Shown here one piece after another: positions 24,981-32,527 of a stretch of DNA of 64,000 nucleotides. The notes beneath the pieces were generated by a model. The model searched no databases, was not told where the DNA came from, and worked only from the letters and a program-made list of their open reading frames with translations. The stretch is from Eggerthellaceae bacterium (GTDB lineage: Bacteria > Actinomycetota > Coriobacteriia > Coriobacteriales > Eggerthellaceae), in assembly GCA_022791455.1 (NCBI GenBank), contig JAAVZC010000006.1:62001-126000 (forward strand), read 5' to 3'. The translations under genes were made by a program, and so were the position numbers. Every line of letters starts with the position of its first letter. Positions within the stretch are counted from its first letter, which is position 1.

Positions 24981-26378
24981 CTACAACTCCCCCAAGATGC
25001 GACGGGTGCGGGCGGCGCATTCGGCTTTGATGCGCTCGACGTCCATGGTGGGGAAGGAACCGTCGTGGTAGATTACCTGGCCGTCGCACAGGGTAAGGCG
25101 CACGTCCGCGCCGTTGCCGGCGTACACCAGGTTGTAGGTGAGGTCGGTGGCGGGGCACCAAGAAGGGCCGGTGATGTCCAGCAGGCAAAGATCCGCCCGC
25201 ATCCCCTCGCGCACGAAGCCGCAGTCGTCGCGCCCCTGGGACAGCGCGCCGGTGCGGGTGGCAGCGGCCAGCGCCTGCTGCGGCGTGACCGCGGTGGGGT
25301 CCAGGCTGGCCCCCTTGTAGATGAGCGCCTGCAGGTACATGTCGTGGAACAGATCGTGGTTGTTGTTGGAGGCCATGCCGTCCGAGCCCAGGCACACGTT
25401 CATGCCGCGGCGGAACATTTCGCCAACGGGGGCGAACCCGCTGCCCAGTTTCATATTGGACGCCGGATTGTTCGCCACAAACACCCCGCGCGCTGCCAAG
25501 ATGTCCAGGTCCGCTTCGTCCACCCACACGCAATGGGCGGCGGTGGTGGGCACCTCGAACAGGCCGATGCTTTCGAAGTAGGCCACCGGGCTCAGGCCGC
25601 CGTGGCGTTCGCGGCACTCCGCCACTTCCTTCGCCGTCTCCGAAAGATGGATGTGCAACCGCAGGCCCCGCTCCCGCGCGATGGCCAGCACGTCGCGCGC
25701 CACTTGCTCGGTGGTGAGGTACTCGGAATGGAGGTTGCAGTCGATGATTATGCGCCCGTCGCCCGCGCCGTGCCAGTCCCGCAGCAACGCTTCCTGGAAG
25801 GCGAACTCGGGGTATTCAGCGAAAGGCTTGTCCTCGAAGGCCACCACGGCGCCGGCTAGGTTCGCCTTCATACCCGCTTCCAGCACCGCCGCCGCGCTAC
25901 GGTCGGCGTGGTAATACATGTCGGAGAAAGAAACCACACCGTAGCGGGCCATTTCCGCACAGGCCAGCAGCGTGCCCCAGTAGCAGTCGTCGCCGGTCAT
26001 CTTCGCTTCGAAGGGGAAGCACTTCTCGTTCAACCAACGGTCCAGCGGCAGGTTCTCGGCATAGCCGCGCAGAAGCGTCATGGGGGTGTGGGCGTGCGCG
26101 TTGTAGAGCGCCGGCATCAGCAGCCGCCCCGCGCCATCGATCACTTCGCCGAAGTCGGAAGCGGCGGCTTGCAGCCCGACCTCGCCATTCGGCGCACACG
26201 GGATCTCTCCACTCCGCGCTTCGCGCTCCGGTCGAGATGACGAGGGGGCGGCAGCTTCGGCTTGCGGCCGTGGATCGCGGTCGCCCACGTAGGTGATGCG
26301 GCTTCCCTGCACGCCTACCCACTGGTGGGGCACTACCGCGAAATTCTCGTCCAGCACGCACACGTCCGCAAACAGCAT
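24981..26378 (-). CDS. Amidohydrolase, S-adenosylhomocysteine/5'-deoxyadenosine deaminase-like
   Basis: 465 residues. The metal-binding motifs of the subtype III amidohydrolases are present: NAHAHTPMTLLRGYAENLPLDRWL near 100 (HxH), LHSEYLTTEQV and IHLSET (His), and LGSDGMASNNNHDLF (catalytic Asp). They closely resemble adenosyl-homocysteine and 5'-deoxyadenosine deaminases, which salvage by-products of AdoMet enzymes. Chlorohydrolase-type substrates remain possible. Residues about 45-64 (SSSRPEREARSGEIPC) are the translation of a dispersed DNA repeat (26200-26244), giving an insertion between the N-terminal beta domain and the barrel. AGAAGG precedes the ATG. Upstream lie three hairpin repeats. 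Confidence 0.85.
   Translation of the reverse strand: MLFADVCVLDENFAVVPHQWVGVQGSRITYVGDRDPRPQAEAAAPSSSRPEREARSGEIPCAPNGEVGLQAAASDFGEVIDGAGRLLMPALYNAHAHTPMTLLRGYAENLPLDRWLNEKCFPFEAKMTGDDCYWGTLLACAEMARYGVVSFSDMYYHADRSAAAVLEAGMKANLAGAVVAFEDKPFAEYPEFAFQEALLRDWHGAGDGRIIIDCNLHSEYLTTEQVARDVLAIARERGLRLHIHLSETAKEVAECRERHGGLSPVAYFESIGLFEVPTTAAHCVWVDEADLDILAARGVFVANNPASNMKLGSGFAPVGEMFRRGMNVCLGSDGMASNNNHDLFHDMYLQALIYKGASLDPTAVTPQQALAAATRTGALSQGRDDCGFVREGMRADLCLLDITGPSWCPATDLTYNLVYAGNGADVRLTLCDGQVIYHDGSFPTMDVERIKAECAARTRRILGEL
26186..26244. repeat. Dispersed repeat, family B, inside the amidohydrolase gene
   Basis: GGGATCTCTCCACTCCGCGC...GTCGAGATGACG, with the same 14-base prefix as the copy at 49828-49888 (GCCATTCGGC), lies wholly within the coding sequence. 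It is read in frame without a stop. Confidence 0.9.
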
Positions 26379-26488
26379 AAGGCCGCCCTTCTCGCAAGCA
26401 TTCGTCTTCAGCCATGATACCCGAGCCGCCATCGCTCATCGGCCTCGCGAACCCAACACCCCACGAAACTGGCGCACCGCAGGAGCCA

Positions 26489-26723
26489 GGACCAAAAATC
26501 CCGCCGTCCCCCACAAAAATGCTTGTGTCTGTGGGGGACGACGGGATTCTGGATCCCCGAAAGGCATCACCACGGCAACCCGGGATCGAAAACACGGCCG
26601 TCCCCCACAACGCTGTGGGGGATGACGGGGTTTCTGGTCCTGTAGGGCCTTTTCAGAACGATGCGGGATCGAAACCACGGCCGAGCCCCATAACGCCGTG
26701 GGGGACGGCGGGGTTTTCGGTCC
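26489..26723. repeat. Three hairpin repeats with GTCCCCCAC/GTGGGGGAC stems
   Basis: Copies at 26489-26556, 26583-26640 and 26666-26723 share the layout GGAYCGAAAAYCC-CGGCCGTCCCCCAC, short loop, GTGGGGGACGGCGGGGTTTTCGGTCC. Arms of about 26 bp are imperfectly paired. The second and third are both 58 bp, the first 68 bp with a longer loop. The cluster fills the gap between the B3/B4 gene end and the amidohydrolase start, like a BIME array. Confidence 0.85.
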
Positions 26724-26757
26724 TGAAGCCGACGCGCCGAGGCCCTGAAGGCGAAGC

Positions 26758-27483
26758 TTACTCGTCGATCACCATGGTGGGGGTTTCGCGGGTGAGGACT
26801 TGCTTGGCGAAGATGTCGGCGCCCAGGTAAGTGCTCATCATTTCGGCCAGCTCGTCGATGGCGGCTTGCAGATCGGCGGCGCGGGCCGGGTCCACCGACT
26901 CGATGATCAGGAACGCTTTCTGCGAATCGTCCGTCAGCGCCGTGCGCACGCCGTCTCGCCAGTTCCAGCAGCGGCAGATGGCTCCAGCATCGTCGCGGTA
27001 GCACAGCTCGCCTTCCAGTGTGGGGGCCTCTTCCTCGTCGCCCAGCGCCAAGAAGCTGTCACCACCTTCCGTGATGCCCAGACGAATGTCGCCCGCCATC
27101 GCGTCGATGTCCTCGCCGCCCACTGGCAGCGCGTATTTCAGCGAGATGGTGTTGTAAATGTCCACCGACGGATTGATGGACCCCACCGGGTTGCCCTTCA
27201 GCACGCGCTTGAGCAAATTCTCCACCGAGCAGCGAGCACCCTTCTTCGTCTTGAACTTCTGGTAGGCGTCGCGCCACACCGCCACCACCTCGTTCTGGGA
27301 AATGGTGTTGGAGGTGAGGTGCTGGTCGGCCGCGGCGTTGGCCTCGTTCAGGCGCCGCGCGATAGCTTTCGCGTCCTCCTCGCTCACCGCATCGGCCGGC
27401 TTCATACCCCGAGCCACCACCACGCCAATGGAAGCCTCCGGAAACAACTCCCAAAACGAATCCTCGGTCACAAACCGCTTCAT
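26758..27483 (-). CDS. B3/B4 tRNA-binding-domain protein
   Basis: 241 residues. The chain resembles stand-alone B3/B4 domains related to the editing domain of the phenylalanyl-tRNA synthetase beta chain: WRDAYQKFKTKKGARCSVENLLKRVLKGNPVGSINPSVDIYNTISLKYALPVGGEDID is the core signature. Such proteins are thought to hydrolyse or check mischarged or unusual aminoacyl groups; activity here is not shown. AAAGGAG lies 9 bases before the ATG. A promoter and strong terminator upstream (27601-27724) appear to define a separate short transcript, so this gene probably has its own promoter nearer to 27500. Confidence 0.85.
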   Translation of the reverse strand: MKRFVTEDSFWELFPEASIGVVVARGMKPADAVSEEDAKAIARRLNEANAAADQHLTSNTISQNEVVAVWRDAYQKFKTKKGARCSVENLLKRVLKGNPVGSINPSVDIYNTISLKYALPVGGEDIDAMAGDIRLGITEGGDSFLALGDEEEAPTLEGELCYRDDAGAICRCWNWRDGVRTALTDDSQKAFLIIESVDPARAADLQAAIDELAEMMSTYLGADIFAKQVLTRETPTMVIDE

Positions 27484-27537
27484 AACAATGCTCCTTTCAA
27501 GTTCGCATCTCCGCTGTCGCCCTTTGGCCGTCCGCCA

Positions 27538-27584
27538 CGGGATCTCTCCACTCCGCGCTACGCGCTCCGGTCGAGATGACGAGG
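27538..27584. repeat. Dispersed repeat, family B, single arm
   Basis: GGGATCTCTCCACTCCGCGC...GGTCGAGATGACGA, nearly identical to the copies at 26200 and 49845. It lies 56 bases upstream of the B3/B4 gene start. Confidence 0.85.
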
Positions 27585-27600
27585 GGGGGATTCCTTTCTC

Positions 27601-27694
27601 GCAACAAAAAAGCGCCCCGGTGCGAGTGTCTTCAAAGGCCTAACGACACTCGCGCTGGAAGCGCTTCACCCACCCGGCGGCGGTTATGTTGGGG
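27601..27694 (-). ncRNA. Candidate small RNA or attenuated leader of about 90 nt
   Basis: A good promoter (27697-27724) is followed on the minus strand, within 100 bases, by a long stem (GACACTCGC and GCGCTTCC arms paired with GCGAGTGTC and GGGGCGC, 27611-27665) and six T. No start codon with a ribosome site is present between them. The simplest reading is a short independent RNA. Premature termination ahead of the B3/B4 gene is the alternative. Confidence 0.45.
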
Positions 27695-27696
27695 GC

Positions 27697-27724
27697 ATTA
27701 TAGCACCGACCCTACAAAGGTCTA
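27697..27724 (-). promoter_or_regulatory. Sigma70-type promoter of the candidate small RNA
   Basis: On the minus strand TAGACC (27719-27724), a 16-base spacer and TATAAT (27697-27702). The -10 box is a perfect consensus. Confidence 0.55.
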
Positions 27725-27750
27725 CCGCGACATAGCCCAAAAACGAACGC

Positions 27751-27787
27751 AGAAGGGGGATCGTCGCAAATGGACGATCCCCCTTCT
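27751..27787 (-). terminator. Hairpin ending the nrfD operon
   Basis: A perfect 15 bp inverted repeat (core GGGGGATCGTC/GACGATCCCCC, loop 7) lies 20 bases after the stop of the NrfD-like gene. T-rich sequence follows on either side, so it can work in both directions. Confidence 0.75.
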
Positions 27788-27806
27788 CTTTGACCTTTCT
27801 TATCAG

Positions 27807-28835
27807 CTAGTTAATCATACGGAAGATCGTCTCGGACACGACGTCCGCGTGCACACCCGCTGCCAGTATGAGAAAGCGAAGGGCGCATCCGCCGACAAGA
27901 GCGCCGGCGGCACCGACGAAGGTCACCGCGTCGAACCGAGAACGGCGAGAGGACGGCGCCTCAGCTTCCGCAGCACTTGCATCGTCCGCGCCTTCCGCCG
28001 GATGCTCCACCGCGCACAGGCCGCGCACCGCCATGACCAGCGGAAGCGCAAGCCCCGCCACAGCCACCAGGCCCCAGAACCAGACGGCAAGCTGACCCGA
28101 CAGCAACTCTGTTGCCGAGGCCGACGCAGCAGCCGCAACAGCGTCGGACGCACCCGGCGCCAGCAGCGTTCCAAAGAACGCCACCATCACCAGAACCTCA
28201 ACCAGCACGAGCACCACAACCGAGCGCTCCATGAGGCGCTTGGCGTTTGCCGACACCGCGTCTTTCTTAGCCAGGGCAACCGTCACTATCTCCACCAGCG
28301 CCACGCCCGTATCAAAAGCCGAAACGGTAAAGAGCGCGGGCAGGAGCGGGGTGTCCCACAGCGGCACGCTTCCGGCCGACATAAGCAGCATGCCCGTATA
28401 AAACGCCACGAACACACCCAGAGCCATGCCAATCACGGCCAAAGTCGAACGCACGGCCGACCCATGGGCGGCGTACCACGTTCCGTGCGCGGTCAGCCAC
28501 CGATCCACCGGCGGCATGGCCAGCAGTGCCGAGGCGCAGAACACGACGATGGCGCCGAATGCGCCCCACGCGCCGTAGGTCATCCACGAGGTAAAGTGGC
28601 TGAAACTCTGCCACATCAACAGCCCGCGCACCGGCGTAATGAGCTCCATCAGCAGAAGCAGCAGGCCCACCATAAGGCTAACTGCCGCCGCCCACATCGA
28701 GGCACTCATCACAAGGCTGCTCTTCGCCTTGCCTTTCAGATACAGAACCGCAGCCATCACGAACGCGCCCGCGCCCATGCCGCCTAAGAACAGATACAGG
28801 GCAGGCTGCCATCCCCAAACGAATTGCAACTCCAT
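27807..28835 (-). CDS. NrfD/PsrC-like integral membrane quinol subunit
   Basis: 342 residues, with eight or nine predicted helices. The opening, ELQFVWGWQPALYLFLGGMGAGAFVMAAVLYL, is the N-terminal signature of NrfD/PsrC membrane subunits, which exchange electrons between the quinone pool and a ferredoxin-like partner. The last loop is Ala/Glu/Ser-rich (EGADDASAAEAEAPSSRR). Start at 28835: GGAG is 7 bases upstream and overlaps the stop of the ferredoxin gene (gap 4 bases). As last gene of the operon it would anchor the four-cluster ferredoxin and hence the two sulfite-oxidase-fold proteins to the membrane. Confidence 0.9.
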   Translation of the reverse strand: MELQFVWGWQPALYLFLGGMGAGAFVMAAVLYLKGKAKSSLVMSASMWAAAVSLMVGLLLLLMELITPVRGLLMWQSFSHFTSWMTYGAWGAFGAIVVFCASALLAMPPVDRWLTAHGTWYAAHGSAVRSTLAVIGMALGVFVAFYTGMLLMSAGSVPLWDTPLLPALFTVSAFDTGVALVEIVTVALAKKDAVSANAKRLMERSVVVLVLVEVLVMVAFFGTLLAPGASDAVAAAASASATELLSGQLAVWFWGLVAVAGLALPLVMAVRGLCAVEHPAEGADDASAAEAEAPSSRRSRFDAVTFVGAAGALVGGCALRFLILAAGVHADVVSETIFRMIN

Positions 28836-28839
28836 GCCA

Positions 28840-29499
28840 TCACTCCGTTCCAAGAACCAAACACGACGGCCCATTCGGCTTCGCGATGGGCTCGGCCGCT
28901 CCGTTCGTTACCGCCAAAAGCTCCTCGATAGGACCAAATTTCAGCGCTCCGAACTTGCACGCTCGCACGCAATAGGGGTCCTCTTCGCCCACCTTCACGC
29001 CCGCCTTCTGACAGGCATCGCACTTGTCCATGGCCACCGAGCTGTAGTGAGGAACCTCGTACGGGCACGCCTGGTAGCAGTACTTGCATCCAATGCATCG
29101 GTCGTCGTTCACGCGCACCAGGCCGTTCTCATCTTTATATATGGCGCCGGCCGGGCACACGCTCATGCAGCTGGGCTCAGCACAGTGCATGCAGGACGTG
29201 GAAATGAAGAACGTACGACCGCGATCCCGCTGAAACGAGGAAACCTTCCGCCTGTCGGGCACGTCGTCGGGAAGCGCATTGCCCTCGCGGCACGCCTCAA
29301 CGCAGCGACCGCAGCCGGAGCACCGAGACAAGGCAGTCAAGAAGCCGTACTGGCTTTTCGTGCTGTCCGACGCGGGCAGGGGCTCGCGGGCATCAGCCTC
29401 GCGCGCCAACACCATCCCGCCGCCAAGAGCGATCGCGCAGGCACCCGCCGCCGACGCCTTCAGCGCCACGCGTCGCGTCACATTCACGCTTTCGTTCAT
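28840..29499 (-). CDS. Tat-exported four-cluster ferredoxin subunit
   Basis: 219 residues. A twin-arginine signal (NVTRRVALKASAAGACAIA) leads a DmsB/NrfC-like protein with four cysteine groups: CSGCGRCVEAC, CMHCAEPSCMSVC, CIGCKYCYQAC, and CDACQ...CVRAC. These suit four [4Fe-4S] clusters. With the NrfD-like subunit encoded next it forms a quinol-linked electron wire on the outer face of the membrane. The ATG at 29499 follows GGGGAG, which is also the end of the upstream gene. The signal peptide distinguishes it from the ferredoxin at 34229, which has none. Confidence 0.9.
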   Translation of the reverse strand: MNESVNVTRRVALKASAAGACAIALGGGMVLAREADAREPLPASDSTKSQYGFLTALSRCSGCGRCVEACREGNALPDDVPDRRKVSSFQRDRGRTFFISTSCMHCAEPSCMSVCPAGAIYKDENGLVRVNDDRCIGCKYCYQACPYEVPHYSSVAMDKCDACQKAGVKVGEEDPYCVRACKFGALKFGPIEELLAVTNGAAEPIAKPNGPSCLVLGTE

Positions 29500-29504
29500 C
29501 GGTC

Positions 29505-30623
29505 TCACTCCCCATCGGGCAATGCCGCCGAAGCCTCGTCCACCTCGAACACCACGCTAGAAGCAAGCGGCGAAACGGTGCCGTCCTCGGTCACCGCGCG
29601 AACATCGAGCTTGTAGGTTCCCGCGGCTTCGGGCACGTAATCGAAGTGCCAGTACACCCAGTCCTGCGTGTTTGCCGAGGTGGTGTCGTAGGCCGTCCAC
29701 GTGTGACCGCCGTCAAGCGAGAATTCCACAGCCACCACTTGCGTGCCGCAGTCGTCGGCGTACCCTTCGAAGGCAATCAGATCGCCCACCGTAAACTTGT
29801 TCGTGACCGTGTTGAGAATGCTCATCTGCACCTCGTCGTCGGACGGGCTCACAATGCCCACCTTCGCCCGCTGATCGGCGTCGGGGCCCTGCACTTCCGG
29901 CACTTCGGCAGAGGTAGAAACTTCGATATCCACCACCGCGCGTGTGAAGTACTTGGCAACGGTATCGGGAATCCACACCTGCAGGCGCTCGCCATCCGAA
30001 AGCGGCTTGTCGCCAATCTGGTAAACCAGCATGGCGTCCTTCTCCAGCACATAGGACAACGGCATGGGAAGCCCGTAGCCGTCCTTGTCCTTGAACGTGA
30101 TGGTATTGGCGTCGGCCGCCACGCCCGCCATGTCCAGCATGTCGGAGACCTTCACGCCCGTGACGCTTGCCATGGCGATGTTCGCGCTCATGCCGCACGT
30201 GCAGCGCATTTCCTGCATCTGAGCTTCCATGCGTTCGATCTCATCAAGGCCAATGGAGTACACCTGCTCCACGTTGCCGCCCACGTTCAAGTAGTATTCC
30301 TCGCGCGTTACCTGGTCGAACGCATAGCCGGGCTTGGCACAGATGGCCGTGGCCGCCGTGCCGAACAGGTTGAACACTTCGTCGCTTGGCGTGAGCGTGT
30401 CTTGCGTGAACGAGAAATTGCCCTGGACGTTCGCCACCTTGGCGTAGTCGACGGCTTCTCGCTGCCAAACCTGAGGGCCCGCGTTACCCGCGCCCTCATC
30501 GCCCGTTCCGGCCGTGGTGCCCGTCGCCAGCGCGGGCTGGGCCATCGCCGCACCAATACCGCCAAGCACCATGCTCGCACCCATCGTGCAGCCCAGAATT
30601 TTTGCTCCAATTGAACGATTCAT
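29505..30623 (-). CDS. Exported sulfite-oxidase-fold molybdopterin protein
   Basis: 372 residues. A Sec-type signal peptide (to about residue 34) is followed by an oxidoreductase molybdopterin-binding domain (about 85-250). It has CTCG at 141-144, the position of the Mo-ligand Cys in this fold, and GLPMPLSYVLEKDAMLVYQIGDKPL. A C-terminal Ig-like Mo-co dimerisation domain follows (AVEFSLDGGHTWTAYDTTS, WVYWHFDYVPEAAGTY). It is the second gene of the operon, starting right after the stop of the multihaem fusion gene (GGAGG is formed by its last codons). The pair may act as a heterodimer in which only one subunit carries haem. Substrate unknown. Confidence 0.82.
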   Translation of the reverse strand: MNRSIGAKILGCTMGASMVLGGIGAAMAQPALATGTTAGTGDEGAGNAGPQVWQREAVDYAKVANVQGNFSFTQDTLTPSDEVFNLFGTAATAICAKPGYAFDQVTREEYYLNVGGNVEQVYSIGLDEIERMEAQMQEMRCTCGMSANIAMASVTGVKVSDMLDMAGVAADANTITFKDKDGYGLPMPLSYVLEKDAMLVYQIGDKPLSDGERLQVWIPDTVAKYFTRAVVDIEVSTSAEVPEVQGPDADQRAKVGIVSPSDDEVQMSILNTVTNKFTVGDLIAFEGYADDCGTQVVAVEFSLDGGHTWTAYDTTSANTQDWVYWHFDYVPEAAGTYKLDVRAVTEDGTVSPLASSVVFEVDEASAALPDGE

Positions 30624-30625
30624 GC

Positions 30626-32275
30626 CTATTCCTCCATGTTGCTCTTCGCGGTGACCATGACTTTTTGGATGTACTGCTCTTCCGTCACCAGGCCCTTGTC
30701 GGTGGTGCCGCGCAGCATCAACACGTAGCTGCCGTCGGTCTCGGGGGTCCAGGTGAACGTCCACCACACCCACTGGCGCGGGTCAGTCTGGCCCAGGTCG
30801 AAGGCGGTCCAGGTTTTGCCCAGGTCCATGGAGAATTCGATCTTGGTCACGGCGTCGTCGAACGCGTCCGCGTAGCCGGAGAAGGTGAACGGCTCGCCCG
30901 TCTTGATGATCTTTCCTTCAGGCACGTCGAGCGCGGTCACGTTGGGCTTGTTCATGTACGGGCCCTCGCCATAGGTGTCGAAGCCGTTTTCAGACATGGC
31001 GTGCCAGTCTTTGTCCTCGTCGGTGAACAGGTAGCCGGTGCACTGCTTCACGTTGCCCTGGGCGTCGTTGGCTTCAATCCAGTTGATGCAGGGGCTGCCC
31101 GAAGAAGCATCGATCGGCTTGCCGTCAATCTCGTACACCAAGTACACGTCGTCGAACTTGTACGTGCCGGTGCCGCGCGTGCTGTGATGCATGGCCCCGT
31201 TCGTGTGGAACTCGCGGCGGTCAATGATCACGCCCGTCGCACCTTCCTTCAGGCCACCGGCCTTCTCGATCAGCCAATTCAGCGGGATACCAGTAATTTC
31301 CACATTCGAAATACCGGCGCCACCGGGCATGTTGTCCAGGCAGTGGATCTTCGAAAGCTTGGTAACGGTCGCGTTGTCCGCTTCACATTCCGCAATCAGA
31401 TCCACCAGCTTAGCGGTGAAGGGCTTGTTCACGACGCCCTCGATGTTGATTTCCCAGTTGTCGATCATCTCCTGGGGCAGCGGCAGGTCCAGGCCGTTCT
31501 TGCCCATGATGGTGATCAGATTGTCATAGTCGTTGTGGATCCAGTCGTAGGTGAACATGTCCTCCGCCGCCACCTTGGTGGTCTGGTCGAAGGTGAAGTC
31601 GCCCTGGACGTCCTCCTGCTTCACAATGCCGTCAAGGTGCTCGTACTTCACCTGGTCCCACAGCTCGATGCCTTCGCCGTTCTCGGTCATGTTGTGACAG
31701 CTCATGCACTGGCCGCCGCGATCCTCGAACGACTGGCCGTTGCGCTCGCCGTAGTGGACGGCGTGCATCAGCGTGCCCAGCTCGTAGCCGTCGTCATCGC
31801 TGTGGCACAGCTGGCACTGGTCAATGGTCAGCCAATTCTTCAGCGCGTCGTTCCACACGGTAAGGTGCTTGTACTCCATGTTCTGCAGCACGTCTTTCAG
31901 GTCCTCGTGGCACGCGTTGCAACCGCGGTTGTCGGCATCCATGAAGTACGTGTTGTAGGACGAACCGCCCGAATAGGGCTTGCACCAGTGATAGCACTCG
32001 TATTCAGTGGGCGTGCGCTGCACCTTCGTGCCGTCAGCGAGCGTCCGCACCTCGGGCGCGTACTCTTCGTTGATCTTATCTTGGCGCGCGTTCAGGTCAG
32101 CCAAAGCCGCCTCGGCCTGCTCGTAGGTGTTGGCGTACTGCGTGGCTTGCTCCTGCGCCTCGCCCTCACTCGGTGCCGGCTGCTGCGTACAGCCAACGGC
32201 CACAAGCGAGCTCACCGCCACCATCGTGACGGCCATCGCCAGCCTTCCTTTGACACTGGTCTCCTGCTTTCGCAT
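30626..32275 (-). CDS. Lipoprotein fusing a multihaem cytochrome c to a sulfite-oxidase-fold domain
   Basis: 549 residues. A lipoprotein signal ends at Cys29 (LVAVGC). Residues 90-200 hold three CXXCH haem sites (C119/C122/H123, C154/C157/H158, C190/C193/H194) and a fourth possible site of form C-x3-C-K (C94-C98-K99). From about 260 comes an oxidoreductase molybdopterin domain with candidate Mo ligand C312 (KIHCLDNMPGG) and the substrate-side block VIIDRREFHTNGAMHHS. An Ig-like dimerisation domain (FSMDLGKTWTAFDLGQ) ends the chain. This domain order is uncommon; in sulfite dehydrogenases the haem chain is usually separate. It is the first gene of the operon, behind GGGGGAG. Confidence 0.85.
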   Translation of the reverse strand: MRKQETSVKGRLAMAVTMVAVSSLVAVGCTQQPAPSEGEAQEQATQYANTYEQAEAALADLNARQDKINEEYAPEVRTLADGTKVQRTPTEYECYHWCKPYSGGSSYNTYFMDADNRGCNACHEDLKDVLQNMEYKHLTVWNDALKNWLTIDQCQLCHSDDDGYELGTLMHAVHYGERNGQSFEDRGGQCMSCHNMTENGEGIELWDQVKYEHLDGIVKQEDVQGDFTFDQTTKVAAEDMFTYDWIHNDYDNLITIMGKNGLDLPLPQEMIDNWEINIEGVVNKPFTAKLVDLIAECEADNATVTKLSKIHCLDNMPGGAGISNVEITGIPLNWLIEKAGGLKEGATGVIIDRREFHTNGAMHHSTRGTGTYKFDDVYLVYEIDGKPIDASSGSPCINWIEANDAQGNVKQCTGYLFTDEDKDWHAMSENGFDTYGEGPYMNKPNVTALDVPEGKIIKTGEPFTFSGYADAFDDAVTKIEFSMDLGKTWTAFDLGQTDPRQWVWWTFTWTPETDGSYVLMLRGTTDKGLVTEEQYIQKVMVTAKSNMEE

Positions 32276-32527
32276 TACTCCCCCTTTCTCCTATGCGCTC
32301 ATATGCGCGTGGCTGGCCCTCTTCGCCAGCCACGGCTCTACGCTAGTTCTTTTAGAGAAAAGGAAATATCAACGAAAGCGGGTGAATTTTGTATCGTGCC
32401 TGATCAGAGCCATCACCCGGTTTGGTTGATGGGATTACTTTTAATTCGCCGACCTCTTTTCCCGGCCGCGTATGTCTATAATGTTCCCAACGTTTGGGGG
32501 CGTTGATTCATAGGCGGAGGGAGAGCA
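32276..32527. promoter_or_regulatory. Divergent control region of the multihaem operon and its LuxR gene
   Basis: Towards the LuxR gene TATAAT stands at 32477-32482, followed directly by the near-palindrome CCCAACGTTTGGG (32486-32498). The AT-rich part (32340-32450) would hold the promoter of the operon. No other gene or repeat was seen. Confidence 0.4.

Noticed and set aside
27484..27700. T-box leader before the B3/B4 gene
   Set aside because: A terminator stem is present, but the conserved T-box sequence and specifier structure are not visible.
30602..32506. Long plus-strand frame opposite the multihaem fusion gene
   Set aside because: Translation is His/Val/Leu-rich without motifs; the minus strand shows lipobox, CXXCH sites and MoCo domain in one frame.
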